From CAMCXE01 sp046347475 (GTDB taxonomy: Bacteria > Pseudomonadota > Gammaproteobacteria > Pseudomonadales > Cellvibrionaceae): a stretch of DNA of 64,000 nucleotides. Positions within the stretch are counted from its first letter, which is position 1. Each line of letters starts with the position of its first letter. Below the pieces are notes generated by a model that did no database searches, was not told the DNA's origin, and saw nothing but the letters and a program-made list of their open reading frames with translations. Both the position numbers and the translations under genes were made by a program. The stretch lies in NCBI GenBank assembly GCA_046347475.1, contig JAXMGD010000001.1, positions 496,001 to 560,000 on the forward strand, written 5' to 3'. Of the stretch, positions 36,507 to 44,253 are shown in pieces.

Positions 36507-37751
36507 TTAGCTGTTTTTGCGGCTAATGCTTTTGAGCGGGTCGAGCAGCCAATCGGCCAGGGAGCGGCGGTCTAAATAAATATCGGCATCTAATAACATG
36601 CCCGCTTTTAAAGCTGTGTTGGCGCCATAGGTGCGTATAAATTGCTGGCGTAATGCCACCGCCACTAAATAACTGGGTTCGCGGATGGGAATTAATACAT
36701 TGGTGTCGCCCTGTTGGGTGACGGCTTGATCGATAGAAATAATGGTGCCCCGTTGGGTGCCAAATTTTTGGTACGGAAAGGCGCTGTAACGCATGATCAC
36801 CTGTTGCCCCGCTTGAATAAAACCTGCTGCGCGACTGGGTACAATTAATACTGCTTGCAAAGGGCTTTGTTCGGGCAAAAGCGTTAATAAACGCTGGTTC
36901 GCGGCGAGCATTTGGTGCGGATGTACCCCTAGGATGCCGATAATTCCTGCCGCAGGCGCTAAAACTTGGTGTTGGCTTAAGTGTTCTTGCTGCAGGAGTT
37001 CCTGTTGCAGCTGATGAATATCGCGCTGGAGGGATTTTTTGCGCTCAGCGGCGGTAATGGCCAATAGCTGTTGTTCCTGTGCCATGCGCGCTATTTCATT
37101 TTGCAAAAATAAATCGTTTTGCCTAAGCCCCTGGGCCTGTAGGCGGGTATCGAGAATTTTTTGGTGTGCTTGCTCAAGCTCTAATTCGGACACAAATTGT
37201 TGCTGAAAAAGGCGCTGATATTTATCACCCACTCGCTCAAGTGACTTAATTTTTTCGTCGGCAAGATTTAATTGGGCGCGGTTGTGCGCCAGGTCGGTTG
37301 CGAGTTTTTCACTTTGGGCGGCGAGTTTGCTGCCCTCAAGGTTGGCGAGTGTATCTTGTTGTGCAAGGGAGTCTTCAAGGCTGCGTTTTTTTTGAGTTAA
37401 TTGCTCGAGAATTTGCGCCTGGGTATCACCGGAGGGCGTATTGGCTTCGCTGGCAATTAAACACAGGGCTTGGCCCTGGGTTACTCTGTCGCCCTCTTTT
37501 ACGTAAAGTTCGCGAACAATCCCGCCACTGGGAGACCAGAGGTTGACCAGGCCTTGGCTGGGGGCTAAAAATCCACTTACCTTGGCTTTATTTACATAGT
37601 CCAGAGTGCACATCATTAGGATGCCAGCGGCAATAATAAGGGCGCAGAGGCCGGTTACCCAGGGCCAGGGCATTGGTGCGCGTAGGCGCGTGCTGCCCCA
37701 GTTTAATCTGGGCGCACTCAATACTTCTGCGCGAAATAATGCATTAGCCAT
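36507..37751 (-). CDS. HlyD/CvaA-family membrane fusion (adaptor) protein
   Basis: A 414-residue periplasmic adaptor. One N-terminal TM helix (VTGLCALIIAAGILMMCTL) is followed by a lipoyl half-motif (GGIVRELYVKEGDRVTQGQ), a long coiled-coil hairpin rich in Gln, Leu and Glu (about residues 105-255), the second lipoyl half (VLAPAAGIIGILGVHPHQML), and a beta-barrel domain. It bridges the C39 transporter to a TolC channel. ATG at 37751 has AGGAG five bases ahead; a GTG two codons earlier is less likely. It sits 19 bp after the GRDP-like gene. Confidence 0.9.
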   Translation of the reverse strand: MANALFRAEVLSAPRLNWGSTRLRAPMPWPWVTGLCALIIAAGILMMCTLDYVNKAKVSGFLAPSQGLVNLWSPSGGIVRELYVKEGDRVTQGQALCLIASEANTPSGDTQAQILEQLTQKKRSLEDSLAQQDTLANLEGSKLAAQSEKLATDLAHNRAQLNLADEKIKSLERVGDKYQRLFQQQFVSELELEQAHQKILDTRLQAQGLRQNDLFLQNEIARMAQEQQLLAITAAERKKSLQRDIHQLQQELLQQEHLSQHQVLAPAAGIIGILGVHPHQMLAANQRLLTLLPEQSPLQAVLIVPSRAAGFIQAGQQVIMRYSAFPYQKFGTQRGTIISIDQAVTQQGDTNVLIPIREPSYLVAVALRQQFIRTYGANTALKAGMLLDADIYLDRRSLADWLLDPLKSISRKNS

Positions 37752-37769
37752 ACACACTCCTAAATAGGG

Positions 37770-38276
37770 TTAGGCGCACAACGTGGATTGCTCGCGCACT
37801 AGGCGTAGCAACCATTGGTTAAATTCATCTAAGGATAAATGCGCGTTTTGCTGAATATCCAAGGCCAGGGGCCAGTAACCAATTCGATCGGCTGCAAAAG
37901 GGCCGTAGTTGTGTACGTAGCTCAGCAATATATTAAACAGCCTGTCTAGATCCGGCTGCTTTGATTTAATGCTGTCATCAAAAAACTCCAGATAATCGCT
38001 TGAGCAGTGATGGATATAGCTGTTGGCCTGGCCGCGTATTTTTTGGCAGAGGGCAAAATATTCCTGTGTTTCCATAATCCACAGATGCCAGATTTCATCA
38101 ATTTCTTCGTTAAAGGGTATATCGCCGCTGCAGTGGTGTGACAAGTTGAGAAATTTAAGCAGTTCTTCCGTGCGAATATCGACGTCTGCGGGGCTGATAT
38201 GGGGTAATTTTTTGTGCAGGTAATAGCGAATACCCGGTGTGATAAAGGTGTTACTGAGGGTTTGGTTGCTGATCAT
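37770..38276 (-). CDS. GRDP-like (glycine-rich-domain-containing-protein-like) protein in the microcin operon
   Basis: A 168-residue soluble protein with an excellent AAGGAGG ribosome site five bases before ATG 38276. IDEIWHLWIMETQEYFALC (59-77) and SYIHH (86-90) match the motif D-x-x-WH...T..Y..FC...G..IHH of the GRDP-like family (PF07173 type), known mostly from plants, fungi and scattered bacteria, without a defined chemistry. No signal peptide or membrane segment. Placed between precursor and exporter, it could mature, chaperone or neutralise the peptide; the sequence does not tell which. The conserved His and Cys residues could bind metal. Confidence 0.65.
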   Translation of the reverse strand: MISNQTLSNTFITPGIRYYLHKKLPHISPADVDIRTEELLKFLNLSHHCSGDIPFNEEIDEIWHLWIMETQEYFALCQKIRGQANSYIHHCSSDYLEFFDDSIKSKQPDLDRLFNILLSYVHNYGPFAADRIGYWPLALDIQQNAHLSLDEFNQWLLRLVREQSTLCA

Positions 38277-38288
38277 AAAGCCTCCTTA

Positions 38289-38349
38289 AAAAAGGCCTTA
38301 TCAACCTGGCGCAGAGTTTTGCATCAGGCTCTACGAAAGGTTAATAAGG
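38289..38349 (-). terminator. Attenuator-type hairpin between precursor and export genes
   Basis: CCTTATCAACCT (38296-38307) and AGGTTAATAAGG (38338-38349) pair at 11 of 12 positions; the loop has an extra AGAG/CTCT pair. On the minus strand the stem is followed directly by CCTTTTTT and then the ribosome site of the GRDP-like gene. This would let most transcripts stop after the precursor, a common way to make more peptide than exporter. Confidence 0.7.
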
Positions 38350-38357
38350 TCACTGAT

Positions 38358-38570
38358 TTATCGCGCGATAACGCCGGCTGGCATAACTTCCATGCAGCTG
38401 ATTGGGCCTACTCCGCCGCCTATTTTGCACAGCACTTTAATAGGGTGATAAATAAAACCGGACGAGGACGCTAATGAAGAAAGCGAGCTGGTGCTGGCAA
38501 CAAAGGTGGTTGCTAAGGCGCCACCTGCTACTTGTTCAATTTCGTTGTCATCTAAAGTGCGAATAGCCAT
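38358..38570 (-). CDS. Microcin/bacteriocin-like precursor with double-glycine leader
   Basis: A 70-residue precursor. The leader MAIRTLDDNEIEQVAGG (1-17) closely follows the microcin V type leader (M-R-T-L-x-x-N-E-L-x-x-V-S-G-G). Cleavage after Gly17 would release a 53-residue core. The core starts with a Ser/Thr/Ala-rich segment (ALATTFVASTSSLSSLASSS) and ends with a Gly-rich part with two Cys (48 and 59) that could form one disulfide. A CAGGAG site lies 7 bases before ATG 38570. The C39 transporter and HlyD adaptor genes downstream complete the system. No classical immunity gene is evident. The leader call is firm; antibacterial activity is inferred. Confidence 0.8.
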   Translation of the reverse strand: MAIRTLDDNEIEQVAGGALATTFVASTSSLSSLASSSGFIYHPIKVLCKIGGGVGPISCMEVMPAGVIAR

Positions 38571-38920
38571 AAGAATTCTCCTGAGTGTGTTTGGGTGTGC
38601 TTAATCGAAAAATCGGTTAAGTGGTGGCAGCGTAAAATTAAATCGGCTTTGTGGCTGTGTGATATTGCCAGTGGAATATGCTCAAAAGTTACAGTCTGTA
38701 AATGGCTGCGGCGTTAGGCTGGTGATTTTTTTATTTTCATTTAATTCTTGTGCAAAATATAGAGTGCACTGATTTTCAAATGTCGATTTGTTTAACAGCG
38801 AAGTGTACTGCGTGGTTTTAGGCTTGGGTTTCTGATTGCCCTGGGCGTGTTGAACTCTGGTTTGACGAACTTACCACTAGCGGCTGTTATTCTTTTTTGA
38901 AATTGCCAAGTGACCTGAGC

Positions 38921-38940
38921 CGCTTAATTTAATGACATGG
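38921..38940. repeat. Degenerate end of the MITE-like element
   Basis: CGCTTAATTTAATGACATGG followed by CGTGTGCTCA resembles the right end of the 33979-34202 element (CCTTAACTTAATGACATTGG then TGTGTGACC). No matching left end is close, so it is a remnant. Confidence 0.45.
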
Positions 38941-39227
38941 CGTGTGCTCAGTGGTTGCTCCCATGCCACTTGCTCGGTATTTTTTAATCTGGCGATAGGA
39001 AGGTTTGGTGCGCTGAGCTGCTTTTGCTTTGTCGCGCTATTTAAACGCCACTCAGGTTTTTAAACGCTGCCTGGTAACCGGCGGTGCGAGCGTGTTGGGC
39101 TTTTATTAGGCGATAAGCCTCTATTATTTTGTGGGCTCTTGTAGCGGTGTTCATTTTAAGGAAACTTTTTGGCCTCAGGCTTACCTTAATCTCCCCAACT
39201 GCCGGGTGAGCGCAGGCCCAGTGCAAT

Positions 39228-39366
39228 TACTAGCTGTAGGGAAGCAATGAATACACATCATTTCAGACCGTCAAAAAGAGGGATCTTTTTGACGAGCCTA
39301 CAAGGATGTATTCACGGCGTGTCTGAAATGATGTGTATTCATTGCTGGTGCCTAGTTGGTAAGTGA
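39228..39366 (-). repeat. 139-bp palindromic dispersed repeat, copy A
   Basis: Inverted copy of the elements at 49123 and 62101. The outer 23-bp arms (39246-39268 and 39320-39342) are inverted copies beginning AATGAATACACATCATTTC. Inside sits a second hairpin CGTCAAAAAGA/TCTTTTTGACG. Outer flanks TACTAGCTGTA and CTAGTTGGTAAGTGA are conserved in all copies, so the unit is longer than the main palindrome. Confidence 0.85.
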
Positions 39367-39438
39367 TGGATTTTTTAAGCAGGAATATCTGTAGGCACCC
39401 ACAAGGGGTGCCGCTACGGATTACCTGAATCAGAGGTT

Positions 39439-39458
39439 CCTTAACTTAATGCCATCGG
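39439..39458. repeat. Degenerate end of the MITE-like element
   Basis: CCTTAACTTAATGCCATCGG differs at two bases from the right terminal repeat of the 224-bp element and is in the same orientation. It lies 70 bp from repeat copy A and may mark an old insertion. Confidence 0.45.
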
Positions 39459-39621
39459 GCGTAGGCCCCAGCTGAGGAAATCTGTAAACACGGCATCACC
39501 CTGCCGTCTTTCGCCACTGTACTGGTTGTGCCAGCAGGTGTTTTGCAAAAAGATGTTAGGCAATGGCGGTATGAGTAGTTAAACTGCAGCCGCCGCTTTA
39601 ATTGAACCGATTAGGATCGTT

Positions 39622-40989
39622 ATGAGATTGAATAAACTGCGCATGCGCCCGCTAGTGTTGAGTTTGTGTTTGGCCTCGGCTTGGGCTCAGGCGGATACCC
39701 TGAAAGAAATTTACCAACAAGCCCTGCAAAACGATCATCAATTTAAAGCCGCCCAGGCCAATTTGGCTGCAGGCCGGGAAGCCCCAGTGATCGGGCGAGC
39801 AGGGCTTATGCCCCAGGTGGCAGGGGAAGCAAGCCTTGCCAAGCAAGAATTAGACGTGAGCGGCCAGCCCCAAATGAGCGGCCGCGACGCCACCGAAAAA
39901 AGCTACGGTGTGAGCCTGCGCCAGCCACTGTTTGATTTGGCGGTGTGGAATCAGTACCGCGCCAGCGAAGTGCAGGGCGATTTAGCTGAAATCCAGTTTC
40001 AGGCGGATCAACAGGATTTAATTATCCGCACGTCCCAGGCCTATTTTGATGCCTTAAAAGCCGTCGATAACAGCAATACCGCCAAGGCTGAAGAAGCGGC
40101 CTTGGCGCGTCAGCTTGAGCAGACCAAACAGCGCTTTGCGGTGGGTTTGATTGCCATTACCGATGTGCACGAAGCCCAGGCCGCCTACGATGCGGCTGTG
40201 GCCGCTAAGTTGTTGGCGCAAGGCCAGGTTGGGATTGCAGTGCAGGCGGTGGAAGTTTTGACCGGCAAGGCCTACAGCGGCCTTAGCCCTTTGCAAGCAA
40301 AATTCCCGGTTACCGCCCCAGTGCCTGAAGCTCGCCAAGAGTGGGTGGATTTTGCGCTCAAAAATAACCTGCAATTAAAAGGCGCCGTCGGCCGCGCTCA
40401 GGTGGCTAAGTACAACTACAAAGCTAAAGCCGCTGGCCACTTGCCTACCGTGTATGGCAGCTTGAGTTATGAAAAAGCGGATTCCAGCGGCGATGGTTAC
40501 ACCGGCCCTGCGGCCTATGATGTGGATTCTGACTCCACCACTAAGGTCGCTGCTATCAGTTTAAAAGTACCTATTTTTACGGGCGGTTACACCTCGGCCA
40601 GCCGTCGCCAAGCCTTGCAACAGCAGTATGCGGCTGATGAAGGCAAGCTGCAGGCGGAGCGCGATATAGTGCAGGCCACGCGCTCGTTTCACCTTTCGGT
40701 GATGACCGGTGTTGCCAGTGTTAAAGCGCGCCAGCAGTCCATTGTCTCTTCGCAAAGCGCCTTGGATGCCACTAAAGCAGGTTACGATGTGGGTACGCGA
40801 GACTTGGTCGATTTGTTGCGCGCCCAGCAGAATCTCTTTCGCGCCCAGCGCGATTACGCCGATGCGTTGTACGCGTATGTTGTGGGAAGCCTGAAGCTGA
40901 AACAGGCGGCGGGCATGTTATCTGACAAAGATGTTGAGGCTTTGGATAACTGGCTTGATAAGAATGCCGTCGTTAAATTTGAGATGTAA
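39622..40989 (+). CDS. tolC: TolC-family outer-membrane channel
   Basis: A 455-residue outer-membrane efflux/type I secretion channel. Signal peptide MRLNKLRMRPLVLSLCLASAWAQA is cleaved before DTLKEIYQQAL. Two repeated halves have the typical motifs: RQPLFDLAVWNQY and KVPIFTGGYTSAS, with long amphipathic helices rich in Ala and Gln between them and GTRDLVDLLRAQQNLFRAQRDYADA-type helix near the end. It can serve as the exit duct for the adjacent HlyD/C39 exporter as well as general efflux. It is read away from the microcin operon, 1 kb distant, and ends in a strong terminator. Confidence 0.92.
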   Translation: MRLNKLRMRPLVLSLCLASAWAQADTLKEIYQQALQNDHQFKAAQANLAAGREAPVIGRAGLMPQVAGEASLAKQELDVSGQPQMSGRDATEKSYGVSLRQPLFDLAVWNQYRASEVQGDLAEIQFQADQQDLIIRTSQAYFDALKAVDNSNTAKAEEAALARQLEQTKQRFAVGLIAITDVHEAQAAYDAAVAAKLLAQGQVGIAVQAVEVLTGKAYSGLSPLQAKFPVTAPVPEARQEWVDFALKNNLQLKGAVGRAQVAKYNYKAKAAGHLPTVYGSLSYEKADSSGDGYTGPAAYDVDSDSTTKVAAISLKVPIFTGGYTSASRRQALQQQYAADEGKLQAERDIVQATRSFHLSVMTGVASVKARQQSIVSSQSALDATKAGYDVGTRDLVDLLRAQQNLFRAQRDYADALYAYVVGSLKLKQAAGMLSDKDVEALDNWLDKNAVVKFEM

Positions 40990-41008
40990 ACAGACTGTGC
41001 AAAGGAAA

Positions 41009-41034
41009 AAAACCGGCGAGAGCCGGTTTTTTTA
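41009..41034 (+). terminator. Intrinsic terminator of tolC
   Basis: AAACCGGC, loop GAGA, GCCGGTTT followed by TTTTT, 20 bases after the tolC stop. Confidence 0.9.
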
Positions 41035-41100
41035 TGCCTGAGTTTTGGCAATGGCGTTAGGTTAGGGCGGTTGAGTTGGTTTGCGGTGCCTAATCCTGCC

Positions 41101-41185
41101 CTCACCCCAACCCTCTCCCATAGGGAGAGGGAGCTACCAGCAGCGTTGGTTTAGTCCACTCTGCGTTTGCGAGAGGGTTGGTGTT
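41101..41185. repeat. REP-like palindromic sequence
   Basis: CCCTCTCCC-ATA-GGGAGAGGG (41111-41131) is a perfect short palindrome inside a larger one made with CCAACCCTCTC (41107-41117) and GAGAGGGTTGG (41171-41181). It resembles the pyrimidine-rich interior of the 224-bp MITE and the widespread CTCTCCC-type intergenic repeats. Confidence 0.55.
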
Positions 41186-41307
41186 AGGAAGCTACGCTTC
41201 ACCAAATGACATTGCTGTGGGGCCTGCTCCTGTTATCAATCTCGGTGAATGTTCAGTTTTAGGCAATTGCTTTGAGATTCGATCATTAACACAAATCATT
41301 CAGCCAT

Positions 41308-41340
41308 AAAAAAGCCCCTGCCGCTTGAGGCGGCAGGGGC
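41308..41340 (-). terminator. Intrinsic terminator of the poly-serine esterase gene
   Basis: GCCCCTGCCGC (41314-41324) and GCGGCAGGGGC (41330-41340) with a 5-base loop; TTTTTT follows on the minus strand. Confidence 0.9.
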
Positions 41341-41360
41341 CTTTTATCTTCAGCCTAAGC

Positions 41361-42527
41361 TTATTGGCCGGCGCGCGGTTGTTTTTGCGCGAAGACCCAG
41401 TCCCACAAGCCGGGTTCTAAGAAGGAGCGCTGCCATAACAGATGGCCGTGTTCAATATTGTCGAACTTAGTGGTCCAGGCACAGCCGCCTTTGCTTTTGA
41501 TATAGCTAATTGCGGCATCTGTATCGCGTGAGGGGTTGTTGTTGTCGGTGCTGGAGCTAAACGCCCATACGGGTACCTTGCTCTTGGCAAATGAATCCAA
41601 GAAGGATTGAGCCGGAGTATGACCCGCCATGGGGAAAGCGGCTGCGATCAAGTCGGGGCGGCGTTGGGCCAGTTCCCAAGTGCCACCACCCCCCATAGAG
41701 GCGCCGGTTACGTAAATGCGCGCAGGGTCAACTTGATAGGTCTTGATCATGTATTCGATCAGCTCAATGACTGCTGAACCGTATTTAGAGGGTTGGCTTG
41801 CCACTTGGAAGTTGGCGCCGCCATTAGAGGCCCATTCGTTGGAGTAGAAGGAGCAATCCGCCTGCAAGCGGCACCAGGGCATAACGATATAGGCTGGATA
41901 TTTGGCGCGGTTTTCAGGGGTTAACAGGCCGGTGCTGGCACCTAACAAGAAGGGGGCGCCGTCCACCAGAATATTGCCCTGATCAACTTCGCGGCCATAG
42001 CCGCCGTGTAAAGACAACACCATTGGGAATTTTTGGCCAGGGTTCATGGCTGCTTGGTCTGGTTTGTACAGGTTCCAGGGCAGGTCAATGCGGGTGGCTT
42101 TAAATGTTGGCTGTTGCACCATCATCGGCGTGTAGACGCTCTTAGGCACGGTTAGCTGGGTGTAATCAGGAACAACAACGTTGCTGGCGCGGGTGGGCGG
42201 TGCGGTGGGGCAGGTGGTGCGGGCGATAATGGGGCCAAGGCCCGAGCTGCTGGAGGACGAACTTGAGCTTGAGCTGCTGGAGGAAGAGCTTGAAGAGCTG
42301 CTGCTGGAGGAGCTTGAGCTGCTCGATGAAGTGCTTGAGCTGCTGCTAGAGGATGAGCTTGAAGGTTTGCCAGTTGAGCTTGAGCTGCTGCTGGAACTTG
42401 AACTGCTGCTGGAGCCGCCGACCGGGTCAGCGCCGCAACCGGTGAGGCCTGCGACAAGGCTGGTGGCCAAAATAGCGGCCGGGAACAAGCGAGCGAATGA
42501 ATGCTGGCGCAATACCAATGCCTTCAT
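41361..42527 (-). CDS. Poly-serine-linked lipoprotein esterase (feruloyl/acetyl esterase or depolymerase-like)
   Basis: A 388-residue surface lipoprotein. The lipobox LTGC places the lipidated Cys at 31. Residues about 39-95 are an almost pure serine linker, then GLGPIIARTTC opens an alpha/beta-hydrolase domain. The domain has PMVLSLHGGYG (oxyanion loop), YVTGASMGGGGTWELA with the nucleophile Ser, SSTDNNNP with a likely Asp, and IEHGHLLWQ with the His. Relatives include feruloyl esterases and PHB-depolymerase-like enzymes of plant-wall degraders. The linker would hold the enzyme away from the outer membrane. ATG 42527 has a strong AGGAGG site. Exact substrate cannot be read from the sequence. 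Confidence 0.85.
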   Translation of the reverse strand: MKALVLRQHSFARLFPAAILATSLVAGLTGCGADPVGGSSSSSSSSSSSSSTGKPSSSSSSSSSSTSSSSSSSSSSSSSSSSSSSSSSSSSSSSSGLGPIIARTTCPTAPPTRASNVVVPDYTQLTVPKSVYTPMMVQQPTFKATRIDLPWNLYKPDQAAMNPGQKFPMVLSLHGGYGREVDQGNILVDGAPFLLGASTGLLTPENRAKYPAYIVMPWCRLQADCSFYSNEWASNGGANFQVASQPSKYGSAVIELIEYMIKTYQVDPARIYVTGASMGGGGTWELAQRRPDLIAAAFPMAGHTPAQSFLDSFAKSKVPVWAFSSSTDNNNPSRDTDAAISYIKSKGGCAWTTKFDNIEHGHLLWQRSFLEPGLWDWVFAQKQPRAGQ

Positions 42528-42959
42528 GAAATCCTCCTGGGGATGTGCTTAGGTGGCGAGGCATCTGCCTCAGTTAAAATCAAAATAATGCGATAAATAT
42601 TGCCTGTACGCTTGGATATTCATGCGCATCAAAAACGCTTCGATGCTAGCACGCATCGGCTAAATAAAGCTGAGTGCGAGGCCGCAAAACAAAATGACAA
42701 CTGCAAAATGCGCAGGGGTTAACAGCGGTGCTGCCGGAGAGTTTGCACACGGCGGTATTTTGGGTGGGTATTTTCCAGTGCAGATTTCGGTAGGGAGGAT
42801 TTAAAAACGCACAGAAAATCCGATAAATTTTGGTGCATCTAAAACGACGTTCTTTCTGCCCGCTTAAGGGACTCTAAACATTCAGCCCTCAAATGCAGCT
42901 GCAGCGGTAGCTTTTATAGGTGGGTAATTATCCCGCACAGCAGTCATTAGGCTGTTTTA
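42528..42959. other. Intergenic region between esterase and ahpA
   Basis: 432 bp holding the esterase promoter region on the minus strand and the 3' flank of ahpA. A short palindrome GATGCTAGCACGCATC (42650-42665) lies about 125 bp upstream of the esterase. No gene was seen. Confidence 0.35.
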
Positions 42960-44090
42960 TTAGGCCGAACGGGCTCTTATTGCCGCACGTAAACCTGTTA
43001 AGAGTTCGGCGATTTCATCGTCGAGCGGAGGCACAAAACCCATTAATTGCAGGCCGGCCGGTACTTCATTGAAATAAATCCAGTCGTTCCATTCCTCGTC
43101 TATGCCCTCCGGCAGCAGGCAAACGATTTGGCCGGGGAAAGGGTCGGCCTGGTGTTCACTGTTGAGCGGCTCGCTGCTGCTTAAGGTGCTGCTCACAACC
43201 AGTTTGAGTTTTTCTTCCTGGGCGAGTTGATGAATTAAATGTGCGCACACCATTAATTGGTAATAGGCCACTAAAATGGATTCGCCGCTACTGTAGGTAA
43301 GGCAATATTCGCCATTTTGGCGGCCTTGGTTGCGGCGGGTTTGGCAGTGAATGCCGGTTATTTTCACCGCTTCCACCAAGATTAATTCCAGCCGATTAAA
43401 TAATTGCTCCAGTCGCTCCGCGCTAATCTGTTGACGCAGAGTGGCGAGGTTGTGCCATTGCCAGCGCAGATAAGCGGTATACACAGGAGCGGGCGTTGGG
43501 GCGGCTTCTTCAAGGCCCAGGGTAGTTTCAGCGCTTGGCTCAGGCTTGGCGGTTGGCGTTTGCTTAGGTTTGCGCTCGACCGACACCAATGGGCCTGGGC
43601 GGTTGAGCAAGCTTAATAGCGCCACAATCACCAACAGGCTACACACCATGGCGAAGCTTAAGTAAAGCGCTTTAATTTCCGGCATTTGGCTTTCGATATT
43701 CACCGTCACATAGCCTGCGATGGAATCCTGCAGGGGAATAGGCGCGCTAAAGCTGCGCAGGGCGGCGGCGTGGGTGAGGGCCTGGGTGGAGCCCGCCTGC
43801 ACTAACAGGTTGTTCTCCACATCGTGAATGCTCGCCAGTAAGGTGCGCGGGTTGTCCACCACATCCTGCAGTACCACCTGCAGGGACACTAAGTCATGGT
43901 TGAGGGTGGCATCCACCGCCCGTTTAGCGGCGAGGTTGGCGAGGGATTGGCCGTAGTCGGCAATCAACACCTGCTCTTGGGCGCGCTCCACTGTGCGCAG
44001 GACGGCCGCGCAGCTGAGCAGGCCAGCTAAAAGCCCGAGGGCTAAACAAAATAATGGCGGTAGGTGGGCGGTGTGCAGGCGAAAAATAAT
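42960..44090 (-). CDS. ahpA: AhpA/YtjB-type membrane protein next to serB
   Basis: A roughly 376-residue inner-membrane protein. It has two TM segments, PPLFCLALGLLAGLLSCAAVL near the start and SFAMVCSLLVIVALLSLL in the middle. They enclose a periplasmic part with DVVDNPRTLLASIHDVENNLLVQAG, a segment also known from the YtjB (SMP) family, and a cytoplasmic C-terminal domain follows. In pseudomonads the same gene is divergent from serB. Every ATG in frame lies inside serB or in non-conserved DNA. GAGGG followed by ACACC and an ATT codon at 44090 is the best start, making this a possible rare ATT initiation; GTG 44159 is an alternative lacking a ribosome site. Confidence 0.65.
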   Translation of the reverse strand: MIFRLHTAHLPPLFCLALGLLAGLLSCAAVLRTVERAQEQVLIADYGQSLANLAAKRAVDATLNHDLVSLQVVLQDVVDNPRTLLASIHDVENNLLVQAGSTQALTHAAALRSFSAPIPLQDSIAGYVTVNIESQMPEIKALYLSFAMVCSLLVIVALLSLLNRPGPLVSVERKPKQTPTAKPEPSAETTLGLEEAAPTPAPVYTAYLRWQWHNLATLRQQISAERLEQLFNRLELILVEAVKITGIHCQTRRNQGRQNGEYCLTYSSGESILVAYYQLMVCAHLIHQLAQEEKLKLVVSSTLSSSEPLNSEHQADPFPGQIVCLLPEGIDEEWNDWIYFNEVPAGLQLMGFVPPLDDEIAELLTGLRAAIRARSA

Positions 44091-44253
44091 GGTGTCCCTC
44101 GATCTTTTAAAACGTACACCCAGGGGGCTTGCCGGGTGAAAAAGCCGCGCATTGTACACAGCGCACACACGGATAGGTGAGGTGCTAGGTGAGTTAGCCG
44201 CACGGGCTAATAAATCCCCTATAATGCCGCCCCTTTTGCCAGGTTGATGTAAC

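Larger units (their letters stand above)
38571..39621. other. About 1 kb gene-free region with repeats between precursor and tolC
   Basis: The A/T-rich stretch 38640-38800 should hold the promoter of the precursor on the minus strand. A half-matching CRP word, TGTGATATTGCCAGTG, begins at 38658. Further right are two MITE-end fragments and one copy of the 139-bp palindromic repeat. The tolC promoter must lie after about 39460. No convincing gene was seen. Confidence 0.5.

Noticed and set aside
39041..39154. 37-codon frame starting MNTATRAHKI on the minus strand
   Set aside because: No ribosome site or family match, and it lies in a repeat-rich gap. Could be a gene remnant but not supportable.
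39228..39366. Considered as part of a CRISPR array because of repeated palindromes
   Set aside because: Copies are single, 10-13 kb apart and longer than 100 bp, without spacers or cas genes.
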